The notes: generated from the letters alone by a model not told the origin. 64,000 nucleotides of DNA from Streptomyces fradiae ATCC 10745 = DSM 40063 (GCF_008704425.1 NZ_CP023696.1:5310501-5374500); one strand, 5' to 3'; numbered from the stretch's first letter, positions 25,531 through 34,075 are shown. Numbers and translations are program-made.

Positions 25531-25860
25531 CGGCGCCTCCCGTGGCCGGGTGGGGTGGCCGGCGGCATGACGCACCGCAGGGGCGGCTACCGGGCCGCCG
25601 CCGTGGCCCGCACACCGCCGCGCGGGCCGCCGGGGTGGATGCCGAACCGCATCGGCCGCTGCGGGACGGGGTGCCGGCGAGTTGTGGGCGTGGGCCGGCG
25701 GGGCGGCCGGCCGGGAGCCGGGGCGCGAAGCCCCGTTCTCCACCGGACGGATGACCGGCCGGTGGCTCGTCGGCCACGGGGTGGCCGCCGCAGCGCCGGC
25801 CCTGCCGTCGTTTGACATCGGCGCAGGTCGTGGGAAAGTCTCGTCGCGAGGATACCCGGG
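25531..25860. other. Intergenic region with a consensus -35 box
   Basis: 330 bp with no supportable gene. Near its right end a perfect TTGACA (25812-25817) precedes the ArsR-like gene by about 45 bp, but the hexamers 17-18 bp downstream (AAAGTC/AAGTCT) are a poor -10. It probably contains the promoter of the downstream pair. Confidence 0.4.
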
Positions 25861-26256
25861 ATGTCAGAGGTGGCCATGACCAGCGAGGAGCTTCTGGCTG
25901 TACTCGCTGCCGTCGGCCACGCACAGCGCCTGCGCGTCATCGCCGAGCTCTCCGCGGGCCGGATGTACGTCAGTGAACTGGCCCGCCGCCTCGGGATGTC
26001 CCGCCCCCTGCTGTACATGCACCTGGAACGGCTGGAGAAGGCCGGTCTGGTCGTGGGCAACCTGGAGCTGTCCGACGACGGCAAGGCGCTGAAGTACTTC
26101 GAACTGGCCCCGTTCGACCTGCACGTGAATGTCGATACGATCCTCGCGGCCGTACGGGCCGACGACTCCCGGGCGGCGGATGCCGGTGCCGCCGAGAAGC
26201 GGACGGGCGCGAAGAGCCCGGAAGACCAGAAGGACGCGAAGGGGAAACGCACATGA
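25861..26256 (+). CDS. ArsR/MarR-like winged-helix regulator
   Basis: A 131-residue regulator: A-A-V-G-H-A-Q-R-L-R-V-I-A-E-L at the first helix, Y-V-S-E-L-A-R-R-L-G-M-S-R-P-L-L-Y-M-H-L-E-R-L as the recognition unit, and a wing ending in L-K-Y-F-E-L-A-P-F. The last 30 residues are charged and low-complexity. No metal-binding cysteines are present, so it is not a metal sensor. The ATG at 25861 is preceded by GAGG; ATG 25876 is an alternative. Its stop overlaps the start of a small membrane protein, a pairing that suggests the membrane protein transmits the signal to the regulator or anchors it. Confidence 0.9.
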   Translation: MSEVAMTSEELLAVLAAVGHAQRLRVIAELSAGRMYVSELARRLGMSRPLLYMHLERLEKAGLVVGNLELSDDGKALKYFELAPFDLHVNVDTILAAVRADDSRAADAGAAEKRTGAKSPEDQKDAKGKRT

Positions 26257-26486
26257 CCGGGGCCGTCATCGCCGTCGCCGTCGTCCTGATCGTCGTCTGC
26301 GGCATCACGGCGAGCGTCGTCGCCTACTTCAGGCTGCAACGCCACCGTGCCGACGCCGTCGCCATGGCTTCGTACCGCAAGCTCGCCGAGGAAGCGGTCG
26401 CCCAGCAGGAGTCCCTGCGCTCCCAGCTTGCCGAACTGGGCGATCGCGTCAAGGCCGTCGAGGCACTGCTCCGCAGCGTCGACTAG
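26253..26486 (+). CDS. Small single-pass membrane protein with coiled-coil tail
   Basis: A 77-residue protein of unknown family. One strongly hydrophobic helix (V-I-A-V-A-V-V-L-I-V-V-C-G-I-T-A-S-V-V-A) at residues 4-24 is followed by a basic stop-transfer region and a heptad-like segment (L-A-E-E-A-V-A-Q-Q-E-S-L-R-S-Q-L through V-E-A-L-L). It is ATGA-coupled to the ArsR-like gene. Its TAG stop touches the inverted-repeat boundary of the mobile segment at 26486, so the natural C-terminus could have been altered by that insertion. Confidence 0.8.
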   Translation: MTGAVIAVAVVLIVVCGITASVVAYFRLQRHRADAVAMASYRKLAEEAVAQQESLRSQLAELGDRVKAVEALLRSVD

Positions 26487-27110
26487 ATGATCGATTCCAA
26501 GGGTCGGTGATCGTACGAGGTGAGCGAGCGGAGGGTGTCTTGTCCGGTGTGGTCGTTGTGCCAGATCACGGCGGTCAGGGCGAGTATGCGCTGCATGTCG
26601 CGGGCGATCACGCCGGGCCGCTGCCGTTCGCCCTTGCGGGTCGGCCGTGGCAACCGGATGCCCTGCTGGGCGAGTTCCTCTGCGAAGACGCGGCCGTAGC
26701 AACTCCTGTCGCCGATCAGGGTCTGGCCAGGCCGAGTGCTGATGAGGTGGGGTTCTGCGGCGAGCAGGTCCAGCAGGCTTTCGCGCTCGTCGGCCTTTGC
26801 TCCGGTCAGGGCGAAGGCGACGGGCAGGCCCTGGAGTTGTGCACACCAGGTGCAGCCGCAGGCCCCAGAAGAAGCGCTGTGGCTGGCGCAGTAGCCGTAC
26901 TGGGCCCATCCGGCCGGGTCGGAGCGCTTCACGGTTTCCGTGAGCGGCCGCATTCCACGGGTGTGGAGTCCACGATCCACACGTCGTCACTCCATGCCGA
27001 GGTGCTGGTGGCCAGGACCCGGGTGACCCGGCGGAGCAGTTCGGCGGCCTTGCGCAACCGCTTGTCGTAGCCGGATTGCTGTGGCGGGTACGGGAAGAGA
27101 TGCCTGCACA
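26483..27110 (-). pseudogene. IS982-family transposase, frameshifted and N-truncated
   Basis: Pieces of one transposase are found in different frames. L-F-P-Y-P-P-Q-Q-S-G-Y-D-K-R-L to W-I-V-D-S-T-P-V-E-C-G lies at about 27110-26940. Y-G-Y-C-A-S-H-S follows in a second frame. R-F-F-W-G-L-R-L-H-L-V-C-T lies in a third (about 26880-26830). The remainder (TGAKADERE, L-I-G-D-R-S-C-Y-G, RILALTAVIWHND) returns to the second. DSTP and FFWGLRL are hallmark IS982 motifs. At least three frameshifts are needed, and roughly the first 100 residues are missing, cut off at the acetyltransferase gene. It cannot encode an active enzyme. The stop lies in the left inverted repeat. Confidence 0.85.
26486..26530 (+). 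repeat. Left arm of inverted repeat pair
   Basis: 45-bp arm beginning GATGATCGATTCCAA. Compared with the reverse complement of 27748-27793 it differs by four substitutions and one single-base indel, about 89% identity. It includes the end of the transposase coding region. Confidence 0.85.
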
Positions 27111-27132
27111 CACCCCTTGAAAGGACCGTGGC

Positions 27133-27675
27133 ATGTCCAGCGACCGTCTCATGCGCATCCACAGCGCAGAGTTCCAAGCCATGGCTGAGAGGGTCCTGCG
27201 GGTCACCGAGCTCACCTCCCGCCTGAACGCCCTGCCTTTCGAAGACGAAGTGGGCAAGGCGGAACTGTTCGGACAGATCTTCGGCAAGCCACTGCCACCG
27301 AAAGTCACGATCTATCCGCCCTTCTACACGGACCACGGCCTGAACCTCGACCTCGCCGAGCGCGTCTTCATCAACCAGAACTGCACGTTCCTGGACTACG
27401 CCGGCATCCGGCTCGGCGAGCGCGTGATGATCGGCCCGAAGGTCACGTTCATCACCAGCGGCCACCCGGTTGATCCCGAGGAGCGGCGGCTATACCTCAC
27501 CGGCGCTCCCATCGACGTCGCGGAGAACGTGTGGATCGGTGCCGGTGCCACGATCCTGCCCGGCGTCAGCATCGGCCGTGATGCCGTGGTCGCCGCCGGT
27601 GCGGTCGTGGCCGATGACGTTCCGCCGGCAAGCCTGGTGACCGGCAGTAAGGCAACCGTGCACCGGCAGTGGTGA
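27133..27675 (+). CDS. Sugar O-acetyltransferase (maltose/galactoside acetyltransferase type)
   Basis: A 180-residue acetyltransferase of the LacA/Maa/NodL group. An N-terminal helical part (residues 1-50) is followed by P-P-F-Y-T-D-H-G and left-handed parallel beta-helix hexapeptide repeats (I-N-Q-N-C-T-F-L-D, I-G-P-K-V-T-F, I-G-A-G-A-T-I-L-P-G-V-S-I-G). The catalytic histidine is in T-S-G-H-P-V-D, with R-R-L-Y after it. It moves an acetyl group from acetyl-CoA to a sugar hydroxyl. The ATG follows GAAAGGA. It is intact although enclosed by inverted repeats and next to a dead transposase, so it looks like a passenger gene. A detoxifying role for non-metabolisable sugars is the usual proposal for the family. 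Confidence 0.93.
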   Translation: MSSDRLMRIHSAEFQAMAERVLRVTELTSRLNALPFEDEVGKAELFGQIFGKPLPPKVTIYPPFYTDHGLNLDLAERVFINQNCTFLDYAGIRLGERVMIGPKVTFITSGHPVDPEERRLYLTGAPIDVAENVWIGAGATILPGVSIGRDAVVAAGAVVADDVPPASLVTGSKATVHRQW

Positions 27676-27747
27676 CGACCCAGCCACGCCACGCCCCCGG
27701 CTACCGGCAGCCATACCCCACATTCAGCCCAAGAGCGGGAGATCCCC

Positions 27748-27793
27748 CGCTCGCTCACCCCGCGCGGTCACCGACCCCTTGGAATCGATCATC
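27748..27793 (-). repeat. Right arm of inverted repeat pair
   Basis: 46-bp arm, reverse-complement partner of 26486-26530. It lies 72 bp beyond the acetyltransferase stop. Confidence 0.85.
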
Positions 27794-28399
27794 CAGCCTC
27801 CTCGGCCCGTGCGCGGCGTCGACCAGCCCTCCTCGGCGTGCGCGCGGCGGAGGCCAACCGGTCTGGTCGGCCAACCGGCTGGTGGTGCAGGTGGCCCGCA
27901 GTACGCGCCGCGCCGCCGCCCGGGTCTGGCCGACCAGGGCGCCGCGCGACTACGCCGGTCGGTTCGTCGGTGCACGTACCGGAGGCGGAAGTGATCCGGT
28001 CGTCGCACCGCGGCGGAGCACCGTCCGGACGGGCGGGCCACGACGGGGGCGATCCCGCCAAGCCTGGGGAGCGGTATCCGGACTCGATGCACCCGACCGA
28101 CGGGGTCGGTGACATCCCGGTGCCCACGTGTTGGACCGGAACGCACTCCGGTCCGGACTGACACCCTTCTTCGCAGGTCAGCACCGCTCCCGGCGCCGCC
28201 TGGCGACGGGGGCCGCGTCGTCGTGCCCGCCGGTCCCGCCGGTCCCGCCGTGCGCGCCGTGCCCGCCGGTGCGGGCCGCTCCCGAGCGAGCGACGTTCCG
28301 GCCACGTGTCGGTTCCTCGGTTGACGCATCCTTCCTTCACCTGTCAACGTCCACTGACACCCGTAGGGCGGTGATGACGATGCCGAAGGAGCCGGGACA
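27794..28399. other. Intergenic region before the MMPL gene
   Basis: About 600 bp of GC-rich DNA with no supportable gene; short frames here lack ribosome-binding sites and recognisable motifs. Near the right end GTTGAC (28320-28325) and GTCAAC (28343-28348) form an inverted pair separated by 17 bp. This may be an operator for the MMPL gene; TTGACG within it could serve as a -35. Confidence 0.4.
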
Positions 28400-30817
28400 G
28401 TGGAGAAGCAGCCGATCACCGTGAGGGTGGCCAGCTGGAGCGCCCTCCATCCGGGGCGCGCGATCGCCGCGTGGTTCGCGTTCGTGGCGCTGTGCCTCGC
28501 GGTGGGCATCGCGGTCGGCACGAACAACGCGGTCGCCGAGGACTACCGGGTGGGCGAGTCCGGCCGCGCCGAGGCCATCGCGACCGAGGCGGGCCTGGAG
28601 CGCAAGCCGACCGAGCAGATCATGTTCAGCGCCAGGTCCGGCCCGCTCGACGAGGCGAAGGCCCGCGCGGCCGCCCAGGACCTCGGCGGGCGGATGAGGG
28701 CGCTGCCCGAGGTCCTCGAGGTCGACGAGCCGGTCCTCTCCGAGAGCGGCCGCATGCTCATGGTCGAGGTGACCATGAAGGGCCCCAGGCGCGAGGCTCT
28801 GCAGCACGTCGACCCGCTGCGCGAGCAGACGACCGCCGTGCAGAAGGCCAACCCCGAGCTGGTCGTCGAGGAGACCGGCGACGCCTCGGTCAGCAAGGGC
28901 CTCAACAAGCAGCGCGGCGACGACCTTGCCCAGACCAAGATGATCACTTTCCCGATCACCCTGCTCACCCTGCTGGTCGTCTTCGGCTCGCTCGTGATGG
29001 TCGGCGTCCCGCTGCTGCTGGCGGTCTCCTCGATCGCCGCCGCGGTCGGCCTGTCCATGGTGGTCTCGCACCTGATCCCCGACGCCGGCGTCGGCATGAA
29101 CGTCATCCTGCTCATCGGCATGGCGGTCGGCGTCGACTACACGCTCTTCTACCTCAAGCGGGAACGCGAGGAGCGGGACAAGGCGGCCGGCGGCCTCAGC
29201 CCCGTGGCCCTGGTCGGCATCGCCGCGGCGACCGCCGGACGCGCCATCGTCGTCTCCGGCCTCGCGGTGATCGTCTCCAGCGCCACCCTGTTCCTGGCCA
29301 CCGACATCATCTTCTCCTCGCTGGCCATCGCGACCATCCTCGTCGTCTTCGTCGCGATGGTCAGCTCGGTGACCGTCCTGCCGGGCCTGCTGGTCAGGAT
29401 CGGCCGCCGCGCCGACCGCCGCGCCGCCCGGGCCGCGGAACGCGGCAAGCCGCCGCGCCGCCGCCACCCGGAGCGCACCGGCCGGATCTTCACCGCCCTG
29501 CTGAACCCGGCACGCAAGCGCCCGGCGGCCGCCCTGGTCCTGTCCGCGCTGGTCATGGTGGGCCTGGCGCTCCCCGCGCTCGGCATGGAGCTGCGCGTAC
29601 TGAACAAGGACACGCACTCCCGGGCGATCCCGGAGATGCAGACCTACGACAAGCTCAACGACGCCTTCCCGGACCGCCGTTCCGAGCACTGGGTCGTCGT
29701 CCGCGCCGAAGGCGACCGGCGGGGCGAGGTCGCCACGGCCCTGGACGCACTCGCCCGGCGGGCCATGGACGACCCGATGTTCTCCAGGAACCCGCCGGCC
29801 GTGCGGACGTCGGAGGACGGGCGGGTCAGCGTGATGACCCTGGCCGTGCCGCACCGGCTCAGCTCCCCCGAGGCGACCGGCTCCCTGGAGCACCTGCGCC
29901 GGGACTACCTGCCGGCCACGCTCGGGAAGGTGCCGGGCGCCCAGTACGGCGTGGACGGGCCGGTCGCGGTCGACGTCGACTACCTCGCCCACCAGGACGA
30001 CAAGCTGCCGGTCGTCGTCGGGTTCCTGCTGCTGCTGACCTTCCTGATGACCGTGGTGGTCTTCGGCTCGGTGGTCATCGGCCTGGTGGGCGTCCTGCTC
30101 AACCTGCTGTCCGTCGCCGCGGCCTTCGGCCTGCTGGTCGTCTTCTTCCAGTGGGGCCTGGCCTCCACCCTCTTCGGGTTCGACGAGAGCGCCACGAGCG
30201 CCATCGGCTCGCGGGTGCCGCTGTTCCTCTTCGTGATCCTGTTCGGGCTCTCGATGGACTACCAGGTCTTCGTCGTCAGCCGCATCAAGGAGGCGGCGAT
30301 GAACGGCATGCCCACCCGTCAGGCGGTCCTCGACGGCATCGAGAAGTCGGCCAAGGTCGTGACCAGCGCGGCCGTCGTCATGGTCACCGTGTTCGCCAGC
30401 TTCATGTTCGTGCACCTGGCGGAGATGAAGCAGATCGGTTTCAGCCTCGCGGTCGCCGTCGTGCTGGACGCCTTCGTCATCCGGGTGATGATCCTGCCCT
30501 CCGCCCTGATCCTGCTGGGTGACGCCGGCTGGTGGCCCTCGAAGAGGACGCGGCGCGCGCAGACCGCCGCCGCGTCCGGAACCGGTGGCGGCGGGCCGGC
30601 CACCACGGCGGCCCCGGCGGCTCGCTTCCGCTGGCCGCCGGCCCGGGAACGGGCGCCGGACCGGATCCGCGGCTGGAGTGTCGCTTCGTCGTGGGTGCCG
30701 GGTGGTCCGCGTCGGGCCCTTCAGCGGGGTCCTGGCCGGTGGCTGATCGCGTCGCGTACCAGTGCGAGGAGTTCCTGGCTCAGTGAGCGGCCGGCGGCGG
30801 CGAACAGGTCGGGGTAG
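28400..30817 (+). CDS. MMPL-family transporter (RND superfamily)
   Basis: An 805-residue membrane protein with the duplicated MMPL layout: TM1, an extracytoplasmic porter domain, then five helices including G-M-A-V-G-V-D-Y-T-L-F-Y-L-K-R, and a second half ending in L-F-G-L-S-M-D-Y-Q-V-F-V-V-S-R-I-K. The two paired G-x-x-x-D-Y motifs carry the proton-relay aspartates, so the pump looks functional. Relatives export lipids, siderophores or drugs. The GTG start has GGAG nine bases upstream. The last ~90 codons are Arg/Ser-rich, resemble no MMPL tail, and run antisense into the ATP-grasp gene for 97 bp. A frameshift near 30590-30700 that removed an earlier stop would explain this. Confidence 0.9.
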   Translation: MEKQPITVRVASWSALHPGRAIAAWFAFVALCLAVGIAVGTNNAVAEDYRVGESGRAEAIATEAGLERKPTEQIMFSARSGPLDEAKARAAAQDLGGRMRALPEVLEVDEPVLSESGRMLMVEVTMKGPRREALQHVDPLREQTTAVQKANPELVVEETGDASVSKGLNKQRGDDLAQTKMITFPITLLTLLVVFGSLVMVGVPLLLAVSSIAAAVGLSMVVSHLIPDAGVGMNVILLIGMAVGVDYTLFYLKREREERDKAAGGLSPVALVGIAAATAGRAIVVSGLAVIVSSATLFLATDIIFSSLAIATILVVFVAMVSSVTVLPGLLVRIGRRADRRAARAAERGKPPRRRHPERTGRIFTALLNPARKRPAAALVLSALVMVGLALPALGMELRVLNKDTHSRAIPEMQTYDKLNDAFPDRRSEHWVVVRAEGDRRGEVATALDALARRAMDDPMFSRNPPAVRTSEDGRVSVMTLAVPHRLSSPEATGSLEHLRRDYLPATLGKVPGAQYGVDGPVAVDVDYLAHQDDKLPVVVGFLLLLTFLMTVVVFGSVVIGLVGVLLNLLSVAAAFGLLVVFFQWGLASTLFGFDESATSAIGSRVPLFLFVILFGLSMDYQVFVVSRIKEAAMNGMPTRQAVLDGIEKSAKVVTSAAVVMVTVFASFMFVHLAEMKQIGFSLAVAVVLDAFVIRVMILPSALILLGDAGWWPSKRTRRAQTAAASGTGGGGPATTAAPAARFRWPPARERAPDRIRGWSVASSWVPGGPRRALQRGPGRWLIASRTSARSSWLSERPAAANRSG

Positions 30818-31704
30818 AGGCCGGGGAAGGTGTTCTCGTCCACGATGACGGGCCGCCCCTCGTACAGGATCAGGTCGAAGCCCACCAGGGGCAGGCCCAG
30901 GGCCCGCTGGGCGCGCCCGGCGATCCGGGCGTGCTCCGGGGGGACCTCGCAGCCGTCGACGTCGCCGCCGACGCTGTCCGGGTCGTACACCTTCACGGCG
31001 TCGGCGGACAGGCGGGTGAAGCGGTGGCCGCGCTTGCGGTAGCCGTACATCAGCGTGCCGTTCACGAAGGTCGTACCGACCCAGTCCGCGGGGTCGTTGG
31101 GGTAGAAGCGCTCCAGGAGGAAGGTGCCCTCCGCGGCCCCCGCGCGCGTGTGGCCCAGGTAGTCCGCCAGGTCCCGCAGCGTCGCGAAGTCCTCGATCAG
31201 CAGGATGCCGTGGCCGAAGGAGCCGCGCCGGGGCTTGAGCAGGGCGCGGCCCCACTCCGCGATGACGAGTGCGGCGGCGGCCGTGTCGCGCCGGTCGACC
31301 AGGATCGTGTCGGGCACGGGGACACCGGCCCGGGACAGCCGCAGATGGGCCCGGTACTTGTCGAGACCGGTCGTGAAGCGTGCCGGGTCCGGGACGACCG
31401 GGACGGCCGTCGCCAGGGTGCGCAGGGCCTCCAGCGCGTAGCCGTCGGGGTCGCGGGGCACCTCGGCGTGCCAGAGGTAGAGGTCGAGGTCGTTGAGGCA
31501 GACCTCGCCGCAGTACACCCTGCCGTCGCGCACGAAGGACCGGCGGAAGTCCAGGTCGTGGACGAACTCCACGTCGGTGAGGTCCCGCAGCAGCTTCATG
31601 AACAGCGCGTGGTCGTCGGGAGGGATCTTGCCGACCTCCGGGTGCGCCGTCACCGACGCGCCGTCGCGGGCGGCCGGCGGCAGGAAGGTTCCTACTCTCA
31701 GCAT
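30721..31704 (-). CDS. ATP-grasp ligase-like protein
   Basis: A 327-residue ATP-grasp protein: a preATP-grasp N-terminal domain (V-C-L-N-D-L-D-L-Y-L-W-H), then D-K-Y-R-A-H-L-R-L, the lysine strand A-L-L-K-P-R-R-G-S-F-G-H-G, adenine-site residues F-L-L-E-R-F-Y, and the metal-binding end V-G-F-D-L-I-L-Y-E-G, V-I-V-D-E-N-T-F-P-G. Enzymes of this fold join a carboxylate to an amine or thiol through an acyl-phosphate. The substrate is unknown; no amino-ligase partner or precursor-peptide gene is visible beside it. ATG 31704 has GGAAGGA seven bases upstream. Its 3' end overlaps the MMPL gene on the opposite strand by 97 bp. Confidence 0.88.
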   Translation of the reverse strand: MLRVGTFLPPAARDGASVTAHPEVGKIPPDDHALFMKLLRDLTDVEFVHDLDFRRSFVRDGRVYCGEVCLNDLDLYLWHAEVPRDPDGYALEALRTLATAVPVVPDPARFTTGLDKYRAHLRLSRAGVPVPDTILVDRRDTAAAALVIAEWGRALLKPRRGSFGHGILLIEDFATLRDLADYLGHTRAGAAEGTFLLERFYPNDPADWVGTTFVNGTLMYGYRKRGHRFTRLSADAVKVYDPDSVGGDVDGCEVPPEHARIAGRAQRALGLPLVGFDLILYEGRPVIVDENTFPGLYPDLFAAAGRSLSQELLALVRDAISHRPGPR

Positions 31705-32296
31705 GGCGACATCCTTCCGGGAGGTGGGCCCTCGTCCCCGTCCGGCTCGGGCCCCGCGTCCCGGGCGGGTGACGCCCGGCCCGCCTCGGGGCCGCTTCGC
31801 CCGGCGGCCTCTCCCGCCTCTTCCGCCGCGTGCGGACGGGGGTGGCGGGGGCGGCCGGAGTGGCCGGGGACTGCCGGGTCCTGCTGCCGTCGGGTGCGCG
31901 GTCGGTGCCGCCAGGGCCTCGGCGTCCCTTCCGATGATGTCCTTCCGCCCCGGCCACGGCGCCCGCGGTTGGGCCGTTCGGGTGAGCGGCGAGCGGCGAG
32001 CGGCGTGGTGCTGGGCGGCAGGGGCGCGAGGGGCGCGGTCTTTCATGGAGCCGGGGTGTGCGCGGGGCCGTTCACCGCTCGCAGGCGGTACGGCGCGGCT
32101 GGTCGCCGACGGGCACCGCGGGGTCCCGGTCGCCGGTCCGGTCCGCCGCGGGGGCGGCCTCGGGCCTGCCGTGGCGCGTCCAGCGGGGCTGAGGGACACG
32201 GGGCGTGCACCCTGGACCGGGAGCGGGACGGCAGAGCCCGGCTGGCCCCGGCGGCGGGTCCCGCCGGGAAGGACGATCGGATGGCGGAACGGGACC
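31705..32296. other. GC-rich intergenic region with G-tract repeats beyond it
   Basis: About 590 bp between the divergent ATP-grasp and MFS genes. It is Gly/Arg/Ala-type low-complexity DNA in all frames and no gene is supported. A well-placed ATG with GGAAGGA upstream occurs at 32281, but it is out of frame with the transporter. Confidence 0.45.
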
Positions 32297-34075
32297 GTGG
32301 GGCGACGAAACGGAGCGGGGCGCGGGGGAAGGCAGGCCGGGGGCCGGGACCGGGGACGGGACCGGGGGCGGTCCGGGGGACGGTCCGGGGGTGGGGCCGG
32401 GGACGGGGCGCCGCGGGTCGCCAGGACGCTGTTCGTCCTCCTCATCACCGCGAACTTCGTCATCAACTACACCTCGACCGCCATGAACGTGGCGCTGTCG
32501 GACATCGTCGACGACCTCGGCACCTCGCTCACCGGCGTGCAGTCGGTGATCTCCCTCTACGCGCTGGTCGTCGCCGCCTGCCTGATCACCGGCAGCAAGC
32601 TCGGCGCGCGCCACGGCGACCGGCGGACCTTCGTCGTCGGCGGCCAGATCTTCGCCGTGGGCGCCCTGGTCACCGCCCTCGGCCCGACCCTGCCGTTCAT
32701 GCTGGTCGGCTGGTCCCTGCTCCAGGGGGCCGGCGTGGCGCTGATGCTTCCGGCGCTGGTGTCGCTGCTGACCGAGAGCTTCACCGGAGCGGCCCGTACG
32801 AAGGCCCTGTCCGCGCTGGGCGTGAGCGCGGGGATCGCGTCCGGGGTGGCTCCGGTGGCGGGCGGCCTGATCTCCCACTACCTGAGCTGGCGGGTGTCGT
32901 TCCTCCTCGCGACCGTGGTCACGCTCGCCGTGGTGCTGCTCATGCGCCGCGAGGCCGGTCCCGAGCCGTCCCGGACGCGTCCGGACCGGCGCTTCGACAA
33001 CCTCGGGGCGCTGCTGTCCGCCGCCGGGTTCGGGCTGCTGGTCGTCGCGACGCTGCTCGCGGGACGGTACGGCCTGATCGAGGACCGTCAGGACTTCCAG
33101 GTCCTCGGGGTGACCCTGCTGCGCCGCGGCCAGGTGTCGCCCGTACCGCTGCTCGCGGGCGCGGGTCTGGTGGTCCTGGCCGTGTTCGCCGGCTGGGAGC
33201 GCCATCTGATCAAGCGCGGCCGGGACCCGCTGGTGCGGCTGGTGGTGCTGCGCGACCGGCGGATCGGGGTGGGCTCCCTGACCCTGGTGATGCTCTTCCT
33301 GGTGCCCTCCGGCATGCTCTTCCTGGTGCCGGTCTTCCTCCAGACGACCGCGGGCTTCGACGCGCTGCGCAGCGGCATCACGCTGATCTCGATGCCGGTG
33401 GCGCTGTCGGTGGGGGCCTCGATGACCGCCCGGCTGGTGGGGAGCGGTCGGATGACCCATCGCACGGCCCAGCTGTGGGCCTTCTCCCTCATGACCGCCG
33501 GCTGCGTCGCCGTCGCCGTCATGTTCGGCCCGCGGTGGGACGTGTCGGCCGTGGGCCTGGCGCTCACACCGGGTCTCCTCCTCGTCGGGTTCGGCCGGGG
33601 CATGGCCACCACGGCGAACGACCTCGTCCAGTCGGCCGCGCCGCCGGAGGAGGTGAGCGACGTGACGGGCCTCTCCCGTACCGCCACCTACCTCGGCAGC
33701 TCGTTCGGGGTCGCCCTCGCCGGCGCGTTCATGACCACCACGTTGCTGCTGGCGTTCGAGGCCGGGGTGAAGGACAGCACCGTCCTGTCCTCCGCGCAGC
33801 GGCAGCGGGTCGTGCAGGCGGTCGAGCACCAGGTCCAGGTCACCGCCGCCACCGACGACGCCGTGCGCGCGAGGCTCGCCTCCCAGGGCGTCACGGGCGC
33901 CGCGGCCGACGAACTCGTGCGGGTCAACGCCGAGGCGCGGGGGCGGGCGCTGGCCGTCGCGGCCCTGGGCATGGGCGTGCTGGCCGTGGTCGGCTTCCTG
34001 CTGGCGCTGGGACTTCCCCGCGGCCCGGCCACCCCCGCCGGCCCCGCCGTTCCCACGGCCCGTCCGCCCGCCTGA
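32297..34075 (+). CDS. MFS transporter, DHA2 type (14 TM)
   Basis: A major-facilitator drug/proton antiporter. From about codon 50 the protein reads F-V-L-L-I-T-A-N-F-V-I-N-Y-T-S-T-A-M-N-V-A-L-S-D-I, then has motif A-like G-S-K-L-G-A-R-H-G-D-R-R and motif C region V-S-A-G-I-A-S-G-V-A-P-V-A-G-G. About fourteen hydrophobic helices follow, with a soluble insertion near the C-terminal third (QRQRVVQAVEHQ). The start is unsettled: GTG 32297 is in frame (592 residues), whereas the best Shine-Dalgarno/ATG (32281) is one frame off across a G-rich tandem tract (32341-32410). A true or artefactual frameshift there is possible. Confidence 0.88.
   Translation: MGRRNGAGRGGRQAGGRDRGRDRGRSGGRSGGGAGDGAPRVARTLFVLLITANFVINYTSTAMNVALSDIVDDLGTSLTGVQSVISLYALVVAACLITGSKLGARHGDRRTFVVGGQIFAVGALVTALGPTLPFMLVGWSLLQGAGVALMLPALVSLLTESFTGAARTKALSALGVSAGIASGVAPVAGGLISHYLSWRVSFLLATVVTLAVVLLMRREAGPEPSRTRPDRRFDNLGALLSAAGFGLLVVATLLAGRYGLIEDRQDFQVLGVTLLRRGQVSPVPLLAGAGLVVLAVFAGWERHLIKRGRDPLVRLVVLRDRRIGVGSLTLVMLFLVPSGMLFLVPVFLQTTAGFDALRSGITLISMPVALSVGASMTARLVGSGRMTHRTAQLWAFSLMTAGCVAVAVMFGPRWDVSAVGLALTPGLLLVGFGRGMATTANDLVQSAAPPEEVSDVTGLSRTATYLGSSFGVALAGAFMTTTLLLAFEAGVKDSTVLSSAQRQRVVQAVEHQVQVTAATDDAVRARLASQGVTGAAADELVRVNAEARGRALAVAALGMGVLAVVGFLLALGLPRGPATPAGPAVPTARPPA

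Larger units (their letters stand above)
26486..27793. mobile_element. 1.3-kb IS982-derived segment bounded by inverted repeats
   Basis: The two ends are a 45/46-bp inverted repeat pair. Between them are a broken IS982-family transposase (minus strand) at the left and an intact sugar O-acetyltransferase gene (plus strand) at the right. The size is close to a normal IS982 element (~1 kb) plus or minus the passenger. Two readings are possible: one element whose transposase 5' half was replaced by a passenger gene, or two IS ends left by separate insertions. No target-site duplication could be recognised at the outer edges. Confidence 0.6.

Noticed and set aside
25555..25815. An 86-codon plus-strand frame after tetR
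   Set aside because: No ribosome-binding site and only Arg/Gly/Pro-rich low-complexity sequence.
27724..28340. Overlapping Arg-rich frames between the IS segment and the MMPL gene
   Set aside because: No motifs, no ribosome-binding sites, and several equivalent frames on both strands, as expected of GC-rich noncoding DNA.
30721..31704. Graspetide (omega-ester peptide) biosynthesis locus
   Set aside because: The ATP-grasp protein has no recognisable precursor-peptide gene or repeat core nearby, and its sequence does not single out the graspetide branch.
28337..31957. A 1,206-codon minus-strand frame opposite the MMPL gene
   Set aside because: Composition-driven shadow rich in His, Asp and Gly; the MMPL reading has paired GxxxDY motifs and helices.
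32281..32450. ATG 32281 as the MFS start
   Set aside because: Good ribosome-binding site, but the frame is wrong for the transporter; it is kept only as evidence for a possible frameshift.
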